From Streptomyces sp. NBC_00448 (GTDB lineage Bacteria > Actinomycetota > Actinomycetes > Streptomycetales > Streptomycetaceae), in assembly GCF_036014115.1 (NCBI RefSeq), contig NZ_CP107913.1, positions 2,607,001 through 2,671,000 on the forward strand: 64,000 nt of DNA. The letters are read 5' to 3'. Below are positions 36,520-45,972 of this stretch, piece by piece. The position numbers were made by a program, and so were the translations under genes. How positions within the stretch are numbered: the stretch's first letter is position 1; the number at the start of each line of letters is the position of its first letter. The notes beneath the pieces were generated by a model. The model did no database searches, had not been told where the DNA came from, and worked only from the letters and a program-made list of their open reading frames with translations.

Positions 36520-36798
36520 GGGCACGCCCGAGGGCCCCGGCGCCGTCCGCGGGGACCCACGGCCGGAAAACGCACCGGAAAGGGCCGGATCGGGCCGGTC
36601 CGCCCCGCATCCTTTGCCTTTGATGAGGGCATGACCTTTAGCAGCGTTTCGCGCGAGCCGAGCCCACCCGCCGACCACCTGGTCGCAGTGGGTATGTGAC
36701 GGTGCGTCAGCGGATCAGGGCCCCGCTCGTCGCTCCGGTCCGCCACGCCCGTCGCGCAGACGCCAGCGGGGACCGGACCCGACCTCGGGAGGGGCATC

Positions 36799-38055
36799 GT
36801 GCTCTCACCAGCACGCCCGAAAGGCGTGGCCGCCGCCACGGATGTGATCGTCATCGGCGCGGGCCCGGCGGGCCTGGCCGCCGCACACCATCTGACCGAA
36901 GGGGGCCTGAGCGTCACCGTCCTGGAGTCCTCCGAACGCGTCGGCGGGCGGATGGCCACCGACACCGTCGACGGCTTCCGGCTCGACCACGGACCCCAAC
37001 TCCTCAACACCGCCTACCCCGAGCTGCGCCGCGCCAGCGGCCTGCGCGGCCTGCCGCTGGCCCATCTCGCCCCCGGCGCGCTCGTCCGCTCCGGCGGGCG
37101 CGCCTACCGGGTCGGGGGCCCGCGCGGCGCCCGCGCACCGCTCGGCTCCGCCCGCGACCGGGCCCGGCTCGGCACCGCGCTCGACCGGCTCGCCGCCACG
37201 CCCACCGACCGCATCACCGCGCGCCCCGAGAGCACCGCCGCCCTCGCGCTGGCCGGCCGCGGCTTCGCGCCCCGCACCGTCGAGCGCTTCCTGCGGCCGC
37301 TGCTCGCCGCGCTGCTGTGCGACGCCGAACTCGGCACGTCCAGCCGGGTCGCCGACATCGTGCTGCGCGGGTTCGCCCGCGGCCGCGCCTGCCTGCCGGT
37401 CGGCGGCGCCGCCCGCCTGCCCGAACGGCTGGCCGCCACGCTCCCGCCCGGCACCATACGGTTCGGGGTCCGCGCCGCCCATGTCGCCGCGAACGCCGTG
37501 CACACCACCGACGGCGCCGAACTCCCCTGCCGCGGCGTGGTCGTCGCCACCGACGCCCACGCGGCCGCCGCGCTCCTGCCGGGCCTGCGCGTGCCCGGCT
37601 TCCACCCGGTCACCGTGGTCCACCACGCCGCGCCCGCCGCGCCCCTGCGCGAACCCGTGCTCGTCCTCGACGCCGACCGCCTCGGGCCGGTCTCCCACAC
37701 CTACGCCGCCACCGCCATCGACCCCACCCGCGCGCCCACCGGCCGCACTCTCGTCACCTCCGTCGTCCTCGGGCCCCCGCCGGACGGCTCCGACGACAAG
37801 ACCATCCGCTCCCACCTCGCCGACCTCTACGACACCTCCACCGACCGCTGGGACCTCCTCTCGCTGCGCACCACGCCCCACTCCGTCCCCGCCATGCCCC
37901 CGCCCCACGACCTGCGCCGCCCCGTCCGCCTCCTCGCCGGCCTCTACGTCTGCGGCGACCACCGCGACACCTCCACGATCCAGGGCGCCCTCTTCTCCGG
38001 CCGCCGCGCCGCCGCGGCCGCACTCCGCGACCTCGCGACGGGTTTCCCGGGGTGA
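36799..38055 (+). CDS. FAD-dependent amine oxidase / phytoene desaturase-like oxidoreductase
   Basis: A 418-residue flavoprotein. The FAD motif VIVIGAGPAGLAAAHHL is at about 16-32, followed by the GGRMATD signature, and the C-terminal FAD segment is GLYVCGDHRDTSTIQGALFSG. The middle domain (TALDRL to AALLCDAEL) is like that of squalene/phytoene desaturases and protoporphyrinogen oxidase. GGGAGGGGCATC precedes the GTG start. Substrate is not evident; no carotenoid genes are nearby. Confidence 0.88.
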   Translation: MLSPARPKGVAAATDVIVIGAGPAGLAAAHHLTEGGLSVTVLESSERVGGRMATDTVDGFRLDHGPQLLNTAYPELRRASGLRGLPLAHLAPGALVRSGGRAYRVGGPRGARAPLGSARDRARLGTALDRLAATPTDRITARPESTAALALAGRGFAPRTVERFLRPLLAALLCDAELGTSSRVADIVLRGFARGRACLPVGGAARLPERLAATLPPGTIRFGVRAAHVAANAVHTTDGAELPCRGVVVATDAHAAAALLPGLRVPGFHPVTVVHHAAPAAPLREPVLVLDADRLGPVSHTYAATAIDPTRAPTGRTLVTSVVLGPPPDGSDDKTIRSHLADLYDTSTDRWDLLSLRTTPHSVPAMPPPHDLRRPVRLLAGLYVCGDHRDTSTIQGALFSGRRAAAAALRDLATGFPG

Positions 38056-38205
38056 TCCCGTCCCGGGGTGGCGAGCGGGGCGCACGGGGGCGGGCGAGTC
38101 CGCCTGGCCCCGTACGCTCCCAGGTCCCCCCGGGCCGGAAATCCCCCGTGTCCACCCCCGGAGGCACAGGTGGAGCCGCCCGGCGATGGAGGGAGGGCGG
38201 GGAGG

Positions 38206-38261
38206 TCAGCGCGGTAACGCGGCCACGCGGTCGATCAGCGCGGTAACGCGGCCACGCGGTC
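38206..38261. repeat. 29-bp tandem duplication at a gene end
   Basis: A 27-base sequence (38206-38232) is repeated at 38235-38261. The second copy contains the last eight codons and stop of the regulator gene on the minus strand; the first lies just past the stop. Both contain the TTA codon. Confidence 0.95.
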
Positions 38262-39887
38262 AAGGAACGCGCGGACGGCGACCGTGTCGCGGAAGGGCTC
38301 CAACCGCCCCCGGAACTCCCGGACGTACTCGCCCGCGCGGACCGACCTCATCTCGCTCGCCCCGCGAACGACCTCCACCCCGTGCGCACAGGCGACCTCC
38401 ACCTCGCCCAGCCCGAGCCGCGCGGACGCCAGCACGGTGCGGCAGAACAACCTGCTGCGTGCGTACGCCGCCGCCCTGAGCTGCAACGACCGCTCGGCGT
38501 ACTGCACCGCCGCCCGGTACTGCCGCAGGTCCCGATGGCAGTGCGCGAACTCGTCCGCGAGCTGCGCCTCGTCGAAGAACCGCGCCCACCCGGGCACCTC
38601 GTCCCCGCCGCGGGCGGCGGACAGCGACCGTTCGGCGCGCGCCAGCGCCCCCGCACAGGCCCGCGCCTCCCCGATCAGCCCGTGCCCGCGCGCCTCGGCC
38701 GCGTGCATCAGCGCGTGCACGACCGCGGGCGCCCCCGACCCGACCCCCTGCTGGGCGACCCGGGCGAGTTGCACCGCCTCGCGCCCGTGCCCGAGGTAGA
38801 CGGCCTGACGGCTCATCGTGACCAGGACGTAGCTCCCGTAGACCCGGTCCCCGGCCGCCTGCGCCAGCCGCAGCGACTGCACGAAGTAGCGCTGTGCGAG
38901 GCCGTGCGCCCCGATGTCGTACGAGGTCCACCCGGCGAGCCGGGTGAGGTCGGCGACGGAGGCGAACAGCCGGCGGCCGAGCGCCTCGCCGTAGGACCCG
39001 CGCAGCAGCGGCTCGGCCTCGTGCTCCAGGTAGCGGACGAGGGCCTGCCGGGCGTGCCCGCCGCCGTAGGCGTGGTCGAGGGAGCGGAAGAGGTCGCCGA
39101 CGGCGCGTACGGCGGCGATGTCGCCCGCGCCGACCCGACCGGGCACGCCACCGCCCGCCCTCGCTCCCGCATGGCCCCCGAGCAGCACGACCGGCTCGCC
39201 CTCGCGCGCCCCGCGGCTCTGCGTCGGCACCCGCACGGCCCGGGCCGCCCAGGCGCCCTGGATCGCCACGGCCCCGCCCCCGGGCTCCTCCGCCCCGGCC
39301 GGGCGCTCCCCGTCGGCGTCCGCAGGGTCCGCCTCCGCCGCCACGGACGGCACCGGGGCCACCGGATGCTGCGGCCCCTGCCCCACCCGCTCGTCGGCCC
39401 GCCCGATCAGCCAGTCCCGGCTCGGCACCACCAGTCCCGCCGGGGTGAACGCGATCTTCCGCAACTCGGCCTGGTTCCCGGTGTCCTTGCGCCACAGCCC
39501 GCTGACGATGTCCACCGCTTCCTCGGGCGTGGCCGCGTACTCCAGCCCGGCGTAGACCGGCGCGCACGCGTCGAGCCCGAGGTCGGGCGCGGCCAGCCGG
39601 CGGCCGAGCCGCTGCGTGAAGACCTCCGCGATCAGCGCCGGCGTGGTGCCGCGGGGTTGCTGCCCGCGCAGCCAGCGGGTGATCGACGTCTTGTCGTAGC
39701 GCAGGTCGAGGCCGTGCTCGACGCCGAGTTGGTTGACCCGGCGGGCGAGTCCCGCATGCGAGAAGCCTGCTTCCGCGATGATCTCGGCGAGTTTGGTGTT
39801 GGCTCGGTTCTGCCGTTCGGTACGCGCCTGGCGGGGCGCCGCGCTGGTCGGAAGGTTCGGCGTTCGCTGCGTGGGGCGGTCCGTCAT
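38235..39887 (-). CDS. XRE-like/TPR regulator, NsdA-like, with a TTA codon
   Basis: A 550-residue protein. The N-terminal helix-turn-helix-like part (about 25-90) reads LAEIIAEAGFSHAGLARRVN and RYDKTSITRWLRGQQPRG, as in Streptomyces TPR regulators such as NsdA, which affect sporulation and antibiotic production. The C-terminal half (about 250-545) is alpha-helical with TPR-like repeats (YFVQSLRLAQAAGDRV; YAERSLQLRAAAYARSR). Codon 548, third from the end, is TTA, so it would depend on bldA. The start ATG (39887) follows GTACTGCCG. It is divergent from lipB. Specific targets are unknown. Confidence 0.8.
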   Translation of the reverse strand: MTDRPTQRTPNLPTSAAPRQARTERQNRANTKLAEIIAEAGFSHAGLARRVNQLGVEHGLDLRYDKTSITRWLRGQQPRGTTPALIAEVFTQRLGRRLAAPDLGLDACAPVYAGLEYAATPEEAVDIVSGLWRKDTGNQAELRKIAFTPAGLVVPSRDWLIGRADERVGQGPQHPVAPVPSVAAEADPADADGERPAGAEEPGGGAVAIQGAWAARAVRVPTQSRGAREGEPVVLLGGHAGARAGGGVPGRVGAGDIAAVRAVGDLFRSLDHAYGGGHARQALVRYLEHEAEPLLRGSYGEALGRRLFASVADLTRLAGWTSYDIGAHGLAQRYFVQSLRLAQAAGDRVYGSYVLVTMSRQAVYLGHGREAVQLARVAQQGVGSGAPAVVHALMHAAEARGHGLIGEARACAGALARAERSLSAARGGDEVPGWARFFDEAQLADEFAHCHRDLRQYRAAVQYAERSLQLRAAAYARSRLFCRTVLASARLGLGEVEVACAHGVEVVRGASEMRSVRAGEYVREFRGRLEPFRDTVAVRAFLDRVAALPR

Positions 39888-40198
39888 CGGCAGTACGGTC
39901 CACTTCCTCTGGGCGGTCTCAAGAACGGCGTGAATGTAACGGTCAGTGCCGGGAAGCTCACCGTAAGAGCCGTATATTCGCCCGAATGGACTACAACTGG
40001 TCGCATTCCGGACAGTTCCTGTGCGGCGGGATCGCGGTCGCGGCGGTGGTCGGGAGGTGGCCGGACCCGGGCCGCGCAGGGCCCGCGGCACAGCCCCTCC
40101 GCGCGCCGCCGTACAGTGGCTGAGGTGCGCCCGGCCGCACCACCAGCCGTGGCCGGCAACGCGCCTCCGTCGCGTACCGCAGAGGAGTAGGAGTAGCC
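39888..40198. other. Divergent intergenic region, nothing assigned
   Basis: This 311-base gap lies between the TPR regulator (minus strand) and lipB (plus strand) and must carry both promoters. AT-rich islands near 39940-39990 are good promoter candidates, but I cannot pick hexamers with confidence. I see no ORF with good codon use. Confidence 0.4.
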
Positions 40199-40975
40199 GT
40201 GAGCGAACTGCGCTTCGTCCACCTGGGGTTCGGCGCCGACGCCGTCGAGTACGAGGAAGCGTGGCAGGAGCAGCGCCGTGTGCACGCGGCCCGGTTCCTC
40301 GACGAGGTGCCCGACACCTGCCTGCTGCTCGAACACCCGCCGGTCTACACCGCCGGCCGCCGCACCGCCGACAACGAGCGCCCCCTCGACGGCACCCCCG
40401 TGGTCGACGTCGACCGCGGCGGCAAGATCACCTGGCACGGCCCCGGCCAGATCGTCGGCTACCCGATCATGAAGCTCCCCCGCCCCGTCGACGTGGTCGC
40501 CCACGTCCGCCGGCTGGAGGACGCGCTGATCCAGGTGGCCGCCGACTTCGGCCTGGAGACCTCGCGGGTGGAGGGGCGCAGCGGCGTGTGGGTGCTGGGC
40601 GACCCCGTGGAGCAGCGCCCGGGCGGTCTGACCCTGGACTTCGACCCGCGGCTGGCCGACGAGGAGTTCGACCCGCGGCTGAACGGCCCGGAGTACGCCC
40701 CCTCCAACGCCGGCCAGCGCCGCGAGGACCGCAAGCTCGCCGCGATCGGCATCCGCGTCGCGAAGGGCGTGACCATGCACGGCTTCGCGCTCAACTGCAA
40801 CCCCGACAACACCTGGTACGACCGGATCGTGCCGTGCGGCATCCGCGACGCGGGCGTCACCTCGCTCTCGGCCGAACTGGGCCGCGACGTGCCGGTGGCC
40901 GAGGTGCTGCCGGTGGTCGAGAAGCACCTCGCCGCGGTGCTCGGCACGGCCGTCCCGCTGCCCCGCGCGGTGTGA
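40199..40975 (+). CDS. lipB: Octanoyltransferase
   Basis: Moves octanoyl from acyl carrier protein to target lysines of E2 and related proteins, the first step of lipoylation. The 258-residue protein has [12 protein letters not shown], the catalytic Lys (K179 in [11 protein letters not shown]) and Cys (C213 in IVPCGI). About 40 residues between SGVWV and DRKLAA form a charged insert compared with E. coli LipB. AGGAGTAGGAG precedes the GTG start. lipA follows 167 bases downstream. Confidence 0.96.
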   Translation: MSELRFVHLGFGADAVEYEEAWQEQRRVHAARFLDEVPDTCLLLEHPPVYTAGRRTADNERPLDGTPVVDVDRGGKITWHGPGQIVGYPIMKLPRPVDVVAHVRRLEDALIQVAADFGLETSRVEGRSGVWVLGDPVEQRPGGLTLDFDPRLADEEFDPRLNGPEYAPSNAGQRREDRKLAAIGIRVAKGVTMHGFALNCNPDNTWYDRIVPCGIRDAGVTSLSAELGRDVPVAEVLPVVEKHLAAVLGTAVPLPRAV

Positions 40976-41142
40976 GCCGACGGGACGGCGTCGGCCCGGC
41001 GCGGTCCGAGCCGAGCGGACGGCGGCCCGGCGCGGACGGGAATGCCCCGTCCATGCCGCAGGTTGCATCGATGATGAGCCGTGGGAAGTACGGGCGTACC
41101 CTGGTGTTCGCCGTAGAATCGAAGCTTTAGAGGGAGCCGGTC

Positions 41143-42132
41143 GTGTCTGCAGTCGCACCCGACGGACGCAAGATGCTGCGCCTTGAGGTCCGCAACAGCC
41201 AGACCCCCATCGAGCGCAAGCCCGAGTGGATCAAAACCCGGGCGAAGATGGGTCCCGAGTACACGCAGATGCAGAAACTCGTGAAGAGCGAGGGCCTGCA
41301 CACCGTGTGCCAGGAGGCGGGCTGTCCCAACATCTACGAGTGCTGGGAGGACCGCGAGGCGACCTTCCTCATCGGCGGCGACCAGTGCACGCGGCGCTGC
41401 GACTTCTGCCAGATCGACACCGGCAAGCCGCAGGCCCTCGACCGCGACGAGCCGCGCCGGGTCGGCGAGTCCGTGCTCACCATGGACCTGAACTACGCCA
41501 CCATCACCGGCGTCGCCCGCGACGACCTGGAGGACGGCGGCTCCTGGCTCTACGCGGAGACCGTCCGGCGCATCCACGCGATGACCGCGGACCGCGCGGG
41601 CGGCCGTACCAAGGTCGAGCTGCTCATCCCCGACTTCAACGCCGAGCCCGCGCAGCTCGCCGAGGTCTTCGGCGCCCGCCCCGAGGTCCTGGCGCACAAC
41701 GTGGAGACGGTGCCGCGGATCTTCAAGCGCATCCGCCCAGGCTTCCGCTACGAGCGCTCGCTGGAGGTGATCACCCGCGCCCGCGAGGCCGGCCTGGTCA
41801 CCAAGTCCAACCTGATCCTGGGGATGGGCGAGGAGCGCGAGGAGGTCAGCCAGGCGCTGCAGGACCTGCACGACGCGGGCTGCGAGCTGATCACCATCAC
41901 GCAGTACCTGCGGCCCTCGGCACGGCACCACCCCGTGGAGCGCTGGGTGAAGCCGGCGGAGTTCGTGGAGCTGAAGGAGGAGGCCGAGGAGATCGGCTAT
42001 GCGGGTGTGATGTCCGGGCCGCTGGTGCGTTCGTCGTACCGCGCCGGGCGGCTCTTCCAGCAGGCCATCGACCGGCGGGCCGGCCAGGACGCCCCGGCAC
42101 ACGCCGGCGGTGCGGCTTTCATACGCGATTGA
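41143..42132 (+). CDS. lipA: Lipoyl synthase, radical SAM
   Basis: Inserts two sulfur atoms into octanoyl-E2. The 329-residue protein has both cluster motifs, C56/C61/C67 (auxiliary) and C82-x3-C86-x2-C89 (radical [11 protein letters not shown]). It includes [15 protein letters not shown] and [14 protein letters not shown] and a C-terminal RSSYRAG of the family. GGGAG precedes the GTG start. It uses Fe-S clusters, for which erpA in the window could supply the parts. Target E2 and aceE are 8-13 kb upstream. Confidence 0.97.
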   Translation: MSAVAPDGRKMLRLEVRNSQTPIERKPEWIKTRAKMGPEYTQMQKLVKSEGLHTVCQEAGCPNIYECWEDREATFLIGGDQCTRRCDFCQIDTGKPQALDRDEPRRVGESVLTMDLNYATITGVARDDLEDGGSWLYAETVRRIHAMTADRAGGRTKVELLIPDFNAEPAQLAEVFGARPEVLAHNVETVPRIFKRIRPGFRYERSLEVITRAREAGLVTKSNLILGMGEEREEVSQALQDLHDAGCELITITQYLRPSARHHPVERWVKPAEFVELKEEAEEIGYAGVMSGPLVRSSYRAGRLFQQAIDRRAGQDAPAHAGGAAFIRD

Positions 42133-42215
42133 CCGGAAGGTCACCGGCTGGTAACACGGTGTGGCGAGACTTGTTCTCGCCGCACCGTTGTCGTGTCGGG
42201 CACCGCGGCGCCGTC

Positions 42216-42295
42216 GTAGGTCCCGCACCGCACGCGTTCCGTACCGCCGCAGGTCCCGCACCGCAGGTTTCGCACCGCCGTAGGTCCCGCACCGC
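42216..42295. repeat. Degenerate 16-bp repeat cluster after lipA
   Basis: Four units of the type G(T/C)AGGTCCCGCACCGC occur at 42216, 42249, 42263 (variant AGGTTTCG) and 42280. Spacing is irregular (33, 14 and 17 bases). It lies between lipA and a small ORF, and no hairpin of note forms. Confidence 0.75.
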
Positions 42296-42389
42296 CGTAC
42301 GTCCGCCAGGCCCCGTACTGCCGCCAGACCCGTACCGCCGCTCTTCCCGCTCCGTCCACCGCCTTCCTCCTTCCTCCCGAGGGGACGCC

Positions 42390-42671
42390 ATGCCGTCGTC
42401 GTCCGAGCAGGTGCACGTTCCCGGCCGCCTCCTGACCGGCCGCCGGACCCTTTTCCGCCGCGGTCGGCGGCATGCCCCGGCGGTGCCGGTGGCGGGCGCG
42501 CTGCGCGCCGTGGAGACCTTTCTGCTGAGCGGCGGCCAGCAGACCGCCCGCAGGAACGCATGGGCGGCCGTCGTGGCGGACCGGCAGCGCGCCAAGGACC
42601 GGCGCGAGGCCGAGCACGAGATCGCGGCGCTCGCGGGCGCGGAGCGCGGCGGAGCCGCCCGGCCGCGGTGA
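42390..42671 (+). CDS. Small basic hypothetical protein (93 aa)
   Basis: An Arg/Ala-rich product starting MPSSSEQVHVPGRLLTGRRT, with a helical stretch ending in Arg/Lys/Glu-rich residues (DRQRAKDRREAEHEIAAL). There is no membrane segment. GAGGGG is 5 bases before the ATG. I recall small proteins of this kind downstream of lipA in Streptomyces, but have no function for it. It lies 32 bases before the DUF4191 gene and may share its transcript. Confidence 0.7.
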   Translation: MPSSSEQVHVPGRLLTGRRTLFRRGRRHAPAVPVAGALRAVETFLLSGGQQTARRNAWAAVVADRQRAKDRREAEHEIAALAGAERGGAARPR

Positions 42672-42703
42672 CGGCGTACCGACAGGCCACGTATCCTTGC
42701 CAC

Positions 42704-43384
42704 ATGGCGAGGAAGGAAACATCCGAGAGCAGTTCTGGACGGCTCGCGCAGATCGTCCAGACATACAAGATGACCAGGCAGGCCGACTCGAAGATCGGTC
42801 TTGTCCTTGCGGCTGTGGGAATCGTCACCTTCGGTGTCATCCTCGCCCTCGGCTTCTTGATCAACCACCCCATCTACGCGGGCATCCTGGGCCTCCTGGT
42901 GGGCCTGCTGGCGACCGCGGTGGTCTTCGGCCGCCGGGCCGAGCGGGCCGCCTTCGGGCAGCTCGACGGCAAGCCGGGCGCGGCAGCCGCCGTGCTGCAG
43001 AACGTGCGGGGCTGGACCGTGACCCCCGCGGTGGCGATGAACAAGAGCCAGGACGTCGTACACCGGGCGGTCGGCAAGGCCGGCATCGTCCTGGTCGGCG
43101 AGGGCAACCCGAACCGGGTGAAGGGGCTGCTGGCCGCCGAGAAGAAGAAGGTCGCCCGGGTCGTCTACGACGTACCGGTGCACGACTACATCGTCGGTGA
43201 CGACGAGGGCCAGCTCCCGCTGAAGAAGATCCGTACGACGCTGCTGCGGCTGCCGCGGTCGCTGAGCGGTCCGAAGACCACCGAGGTGAACGACCGGCTG
43301 CGGGCGCTCGGGGACCTGATGAGCAACATGCCGATTCCGAAGGGCCCGATGCCGAAGGGCATGCGGATGCCGCGCGGGCGCTGA
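42704..43384 (+). CDS. DUF4191 membrane protein
   Basis: A 226-residue protein with two adjacent membrane segments at about 33-72 (GLVLAAVGIVTFGVILALG and IYAGILGLLVGLLATAVV), a cytoplasmic C-terminal half and a Pro/Met/Lys-rich tail. This is the DUF4191 layout, which is restricted to actinobacteria and usually lies between lipA and glnA. GVGKAGIVLVGEG in the cytoplasmic part may bind a nucleotide or partner, but this is a guess. No known function. Confidence 0.88.
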   Translation: MARKETSESSSGRLAQIVQTYKMTRQADSKIGLVLAAVGIVTFGVILALGFLINHPIYAGILGLLVGLLATAVVFGRRAERAAFGQLDGKPGAAAAVLQNVRGWTVTPAVAMNKSQDVVHRAVGKAGIVLVGEGNPNRVKGLLAAEKKKVARVVYDVPVHDYIVGDDEGQLPLKKIRTTLLRLPRSLSGPKTTEVNDRLRALGDLMSNMPIPKGPMPKGMRMPRGR

Positions 43385-43460
43385 GCGCTCAGCCCGGCGG
43401 AGCGGAGCGCTTCGCCCGTCGGAAGCCGAGCCGCTTCGCCTGCCGAAGCCGAACACGCCG

Positions 43461-43493
43461 AAGGGGCGCCGGGGAGATCCCGGCGCCCCTTTT
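43461..43493 (+). terminator. Hairpin with T tract after the DUF4191 gene
   Basis: AAGGGGCGCCGGG (43461-43473) pairs with CCCGGCGCCCCTT (43479-43491), loop GAGAT, then TTTT. It is the most classic intrinsic terminator of the window. A GTTCCCG-rich low-complexity stretch follows to about 43605. Confidence 0.85.
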
Positions 43494-43608
43494 CGTGCGT
43501 CCGCGCGCTTCGTGTCGGCGCGTTCCCGTTCTCACGTTCCCGGGGCGTGCTCCGGCGTTCCCGTTCCCGCGTTCCCCGTCCTCGCGTTCCCGTTCCCGCG
43601 TCCCGCCG

Positions 43609-44076
43609 TCAGATCCGGACCTGGACCGCCTTGGCGGCCTTGTCGTGCAGCCCCCGGGTGTCGCGGTCCCAGACCACCGCCGGGACGACCAGGAGCAGCA
43701 GCACCGTACGGATCAGCGCGGCGAGCGGGCTGAGCCGGCGGCCGTCAACGCCGATCACCCGCAGCCGGGTGATGAGTTTCCCCGGGGTGCTGCCCACCAG
43801 CGCGAGCCCGATCAGGCTGACCGCGCCGAAGACGACGAGCGCCCAGTTGTTCGCGGTGTGCACATTACGGTGAGCGATCAGGCCGTATGCGATCACCACG
43901 CACAGCACCCAGTCGATGAAGATCGCCGCGACCCGGCGGCCGATGGAGGCGATGGACCCCGGTCCGTCCTCGGGCAGGCCCAGCCGCTCACCGCGGTAGC
44001 CGAACTCCACGCCCATCTGTTCCGCGGCCGCGCGCGGCCCGGAGAGCCACGATCCCACTACTTCCCTGTTGTCCAC
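43609..44076 (-). CDS. RDD-family membrane protein
   Basis: A 155-residue protein with three hydrophobic segments (IFIDWVLCVVIAYGLIA; WALVVFGAVSLIGLALVG; LIRTVLLLLVVPAVVWDRD) and the RDD motif variants RRVAAIFIDW and WDRDTRGLHDKAA. RDD proteins may work in Na+/H+ exchange or envelope assembly in some bacteria, but the function is mostly unknown. The GTG at 44076 gives a start VDNREVVGSWLSGPR like that I recall from S. coelicolor. It is divergent from glnA. Confidence 0.86.
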   Translation of the reverse strand: MDNREVVGSWLSGPRAAAEQMGVEFGYRGERLGLPEDGPGSIASIGRRVAAIFIDWVLCVVIAYGLIAHRNVHTANNWALVVFGAVSLIGLALVGSTPGKLITRLRVIGVDGRRLSPLAALIRTVLLLLVVPAVVWDRDTRGLHDKAAKAVQVRI

Positions 44077-44194
44077 GGCATCCACGGTAACCCCGCGCAC
44101 GAACGGACCACCGGGCGGGCACCTGACGCCCCTCCCGGCTGCCCTTGCGGACGCTGGGCGGCGGGCGGCCGGGGGCGATTCCGGGGCATCGCGG

Positions 44195-44232
44195 TTAACC
44201 TCTGCGAAACAAATGGGTCATGCTGGAGAAAT
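44195..44232 (+). promoter_or_regulatory. GlnR binding site before glnA
   Basis: Four 5-mers at exact 6-base spacing: TTAAC, GAAAC, GTCAT, GAAAT. This is the GlnR a/b-site array known from S. coelicolor glnA. It lies 96 bases before the glnA start and implies nitrogen control through GlnR. Confidence 0.85.
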
Positions 44233-44328
44233 CCCTGATCCCTAAGGTCAGGGCAGTGTGCGCCACCGCACTGGCCGCACATCTCGATCGCCAACCCGAC
44301 CCGCGGGGCCGGGCCTAGGAGGAGTTGG

Positions 44329-45738
44329 ATGTTCCAGAACGCCGACGACGTCAACAAGTTCATCAAGGACGAGGACGTCAAGTTCGTCGACGTCCGCTTC
44401 TGCGACCTGCCCGGCGTGATGCAGCACTTCACGGTCCCGGTCTCGACGTTCGACCCGACCGAGGAACTGGCCTTCGACGGCTCGTCCATCCGCGGGTTCC
44501 AGGCGATCCACGAGTCCGACATGGCGCTGAGCGCGGACCTGTCGACCGCCCGCGTCGACCCGTTCCGGCGGGACAAGACGCTGAACATCAACTTCTTCAT
44601 CCACGACCCGATCACCGGCGAGCAGTACAGCCGTGACCCGCGGAACGTCGCGAAGAAGGCCGAGGCGTACCTCGCCTCCACCGGCATCGCCGACACCGCG
44701 TACTTCGGTCCCGAGGCCGAGTTCTACGTCTTCGACAGCGCCCGCTTCCAGACCTCCGCGAACGAGTCGTTCTACCACATCGACTCCGAGGCGGCCGCGT
44801 GGAACACCGGCGCCACCGAGGACAACCGCGGCTACAAGGTCCGCTACAAGGGCGGCTACTTCCCCGCCCCGCCGGTCGACCACTTCGCCGACCTGCGCGC
44901 CGAGATCTCCCTCGAACTCGAAGCGGCCGGGCTCCAGGTGGAGCGCCAGCACCACGAGGTCGGCACCGCCGGTCAGGCCGAGATCAACTACAAGTTCAAC
45001 ACGCTGCTCGCCGCGGCCGACGACCTGATGCTGTTCAAGTACATCGTCAAGAACGTCGCCTGGCGCAACAACAAGACCGCCACCTTCATGCCCAAGCCGA
45101 TCTTCGGTGACAACGGCTCCGGCATGCACGTCCACCAGTCGCTGTGGCAGAGCGGCACCCCGCTCTTCTACGACGAGCAGGGTTACGCGGGCCTGTCCGA
45201 CACCGCCCGCTTCTACATCGGCGGCATCCTCAAGCACGCCCCCTCGCTGCTGGCGTTCACCAACCCCACGGTGAACTCCTACCACCGCCTGGTGCCCGGC
45301 TTCGAAGCCCCGGTGAACCTCGTGTACTCCCAGCGCAACCGCTCCGCCGCGATGCGCATCCCGATCACCGGCTCCAACCCGAAGGCCAAGCGCGTCGAGT
45401 TCCGTGCGCCGGACCCGTCGTCCAACCCCTACCTCGCCTTCTCCGCGCTCCTCCTCGCGGGCCTGGACGGCGTCAAGAACAAGATCGAGCCGGCTGAGCC
45501 GATCGACAAGGACCTCTACGAGCTCGCCCCCGAGGAGCACGCGAGCGTCGCCCAGGTCCCGACCTCGCTCCCCGCGGTCCTCGAGGCCCTCGAGGCCGAC
45601 AACGAGTACCTCCAGGCCGGCGGCGTCTTCACCTCCGACCTGATCGAGACCTGGATCGACTACAAGCGCACCAACGAGATCGCCCCCCTCCAGCTCCGCC
45701 CCCACCCGCACGAGTTCGAGCTCTACTTCGACATCTAA
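44329..45738 (+). CDS. glnA: Glutamine synthetase, type I
   Basis: Forms glutamine from glutamate, ammonia and ATP, the main nitrogen entry. The 469-residue protein has DGSSIRGFQ (GSI signature), [10 protein letters not shown] and [20 protein letters not shown] (the last split: [19 protein letters not shown]). The Tyr at 397 in DKDLYEL is the adenylylation site known for GSI-beta enzymes, so activity would be switched by GlnE. AGGAGTTGG precedes the ATG. A GlnR array is upstream and a hairpin downstream. Single-gene unit. Confidence 0.98.
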   Translation: MFQNADDVNKFIKDEDVKFVDVRFCDLPGVMQHFTVPVSTFDPTEELAFDGSSIRGFQAIHESDMALSADLSTARVDPFRRDKTLNINFFIHDPITGEQYSRDPRNVAKKAEAYLASTGIADTAYFGPEAEFYVFDSARFQTSANESFYHIDSEAAAWNTGATEDNRGYKVRYKGGYFPAPPVDHFADLRAEISLELEAAGLQVERQHHEVGTAGQAEINYKFNTLLAAADDLMLFKYIVKNVAWRNNKTATFMPKPIFGDNGSGMHVHQSLWQSGTPLFYDEQGYAGLSDTARFYIGGILKHAPSLLAFTNPTVNSYHRLVPGFEAPVNLVYSQRNRSAAMRIPITGSNPKAKRVEFRAPDPSSNPYLAFSALLLAGLDGVKNKIEPAEPIDKDLYELAPEEHASVAQVPTSLPAVLEALEADNEYLQAGGVFTSDLIETWIDYKRTNEIAPLQLRPHPHEFELYFDI

Positions 45739-45782
45739 ACCGCGAGGTCGGGTGCGCCGGGGTCCCAGGGTCCCCGGTCCCG

Positions 45783-45822
45783 GAGATTCCCCAGGTCAGC
45801 ACTTCGCCGGCCTGGGGATCTC
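45783..45822 (+). terminator. Hairpin after glnA
   Basis: GAGATTCCCCAGG (45783-45795) pairs with CCTGGGGATCTC (45811-45822) with one bulged T. It starts 45 bases after the glnA stop. Confidence 0.65.
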
Positions 45823-45972
45823 TGCGTCAACGGGCTCGTATCGCCCGCGCCGCCAGTTCGGCGCCCGGCGACCCGGGACAGCGACGTCCTCGGCCGTGCC
45901 TTCCATGACGGGGCGCGATGCGTTGCGGGCTTGGCGGGTGGCGCATGTTCGGGCTTCGGGGGAGGAGAGTTG

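Noticed and set aside
36631..36699. 22-codon leader peptide before the FAD oxidoreductase
   Set aside because: An ATG ORF (MTFSSVSREP...) exists, but it has a weak ribosome site and no sign of attenuation; codon bias cannot be judged at this length.
42216..42295. CRISPR-like array
   Set aside because: Units are too short, differ from each other and have uneven spacing; no cas genes in the window.
43521..43606. GTTCCCG-rich stretch as a regulatory array
   Set aside because: Units are irregular; it looks like low-complexity sequence next to a terminator.
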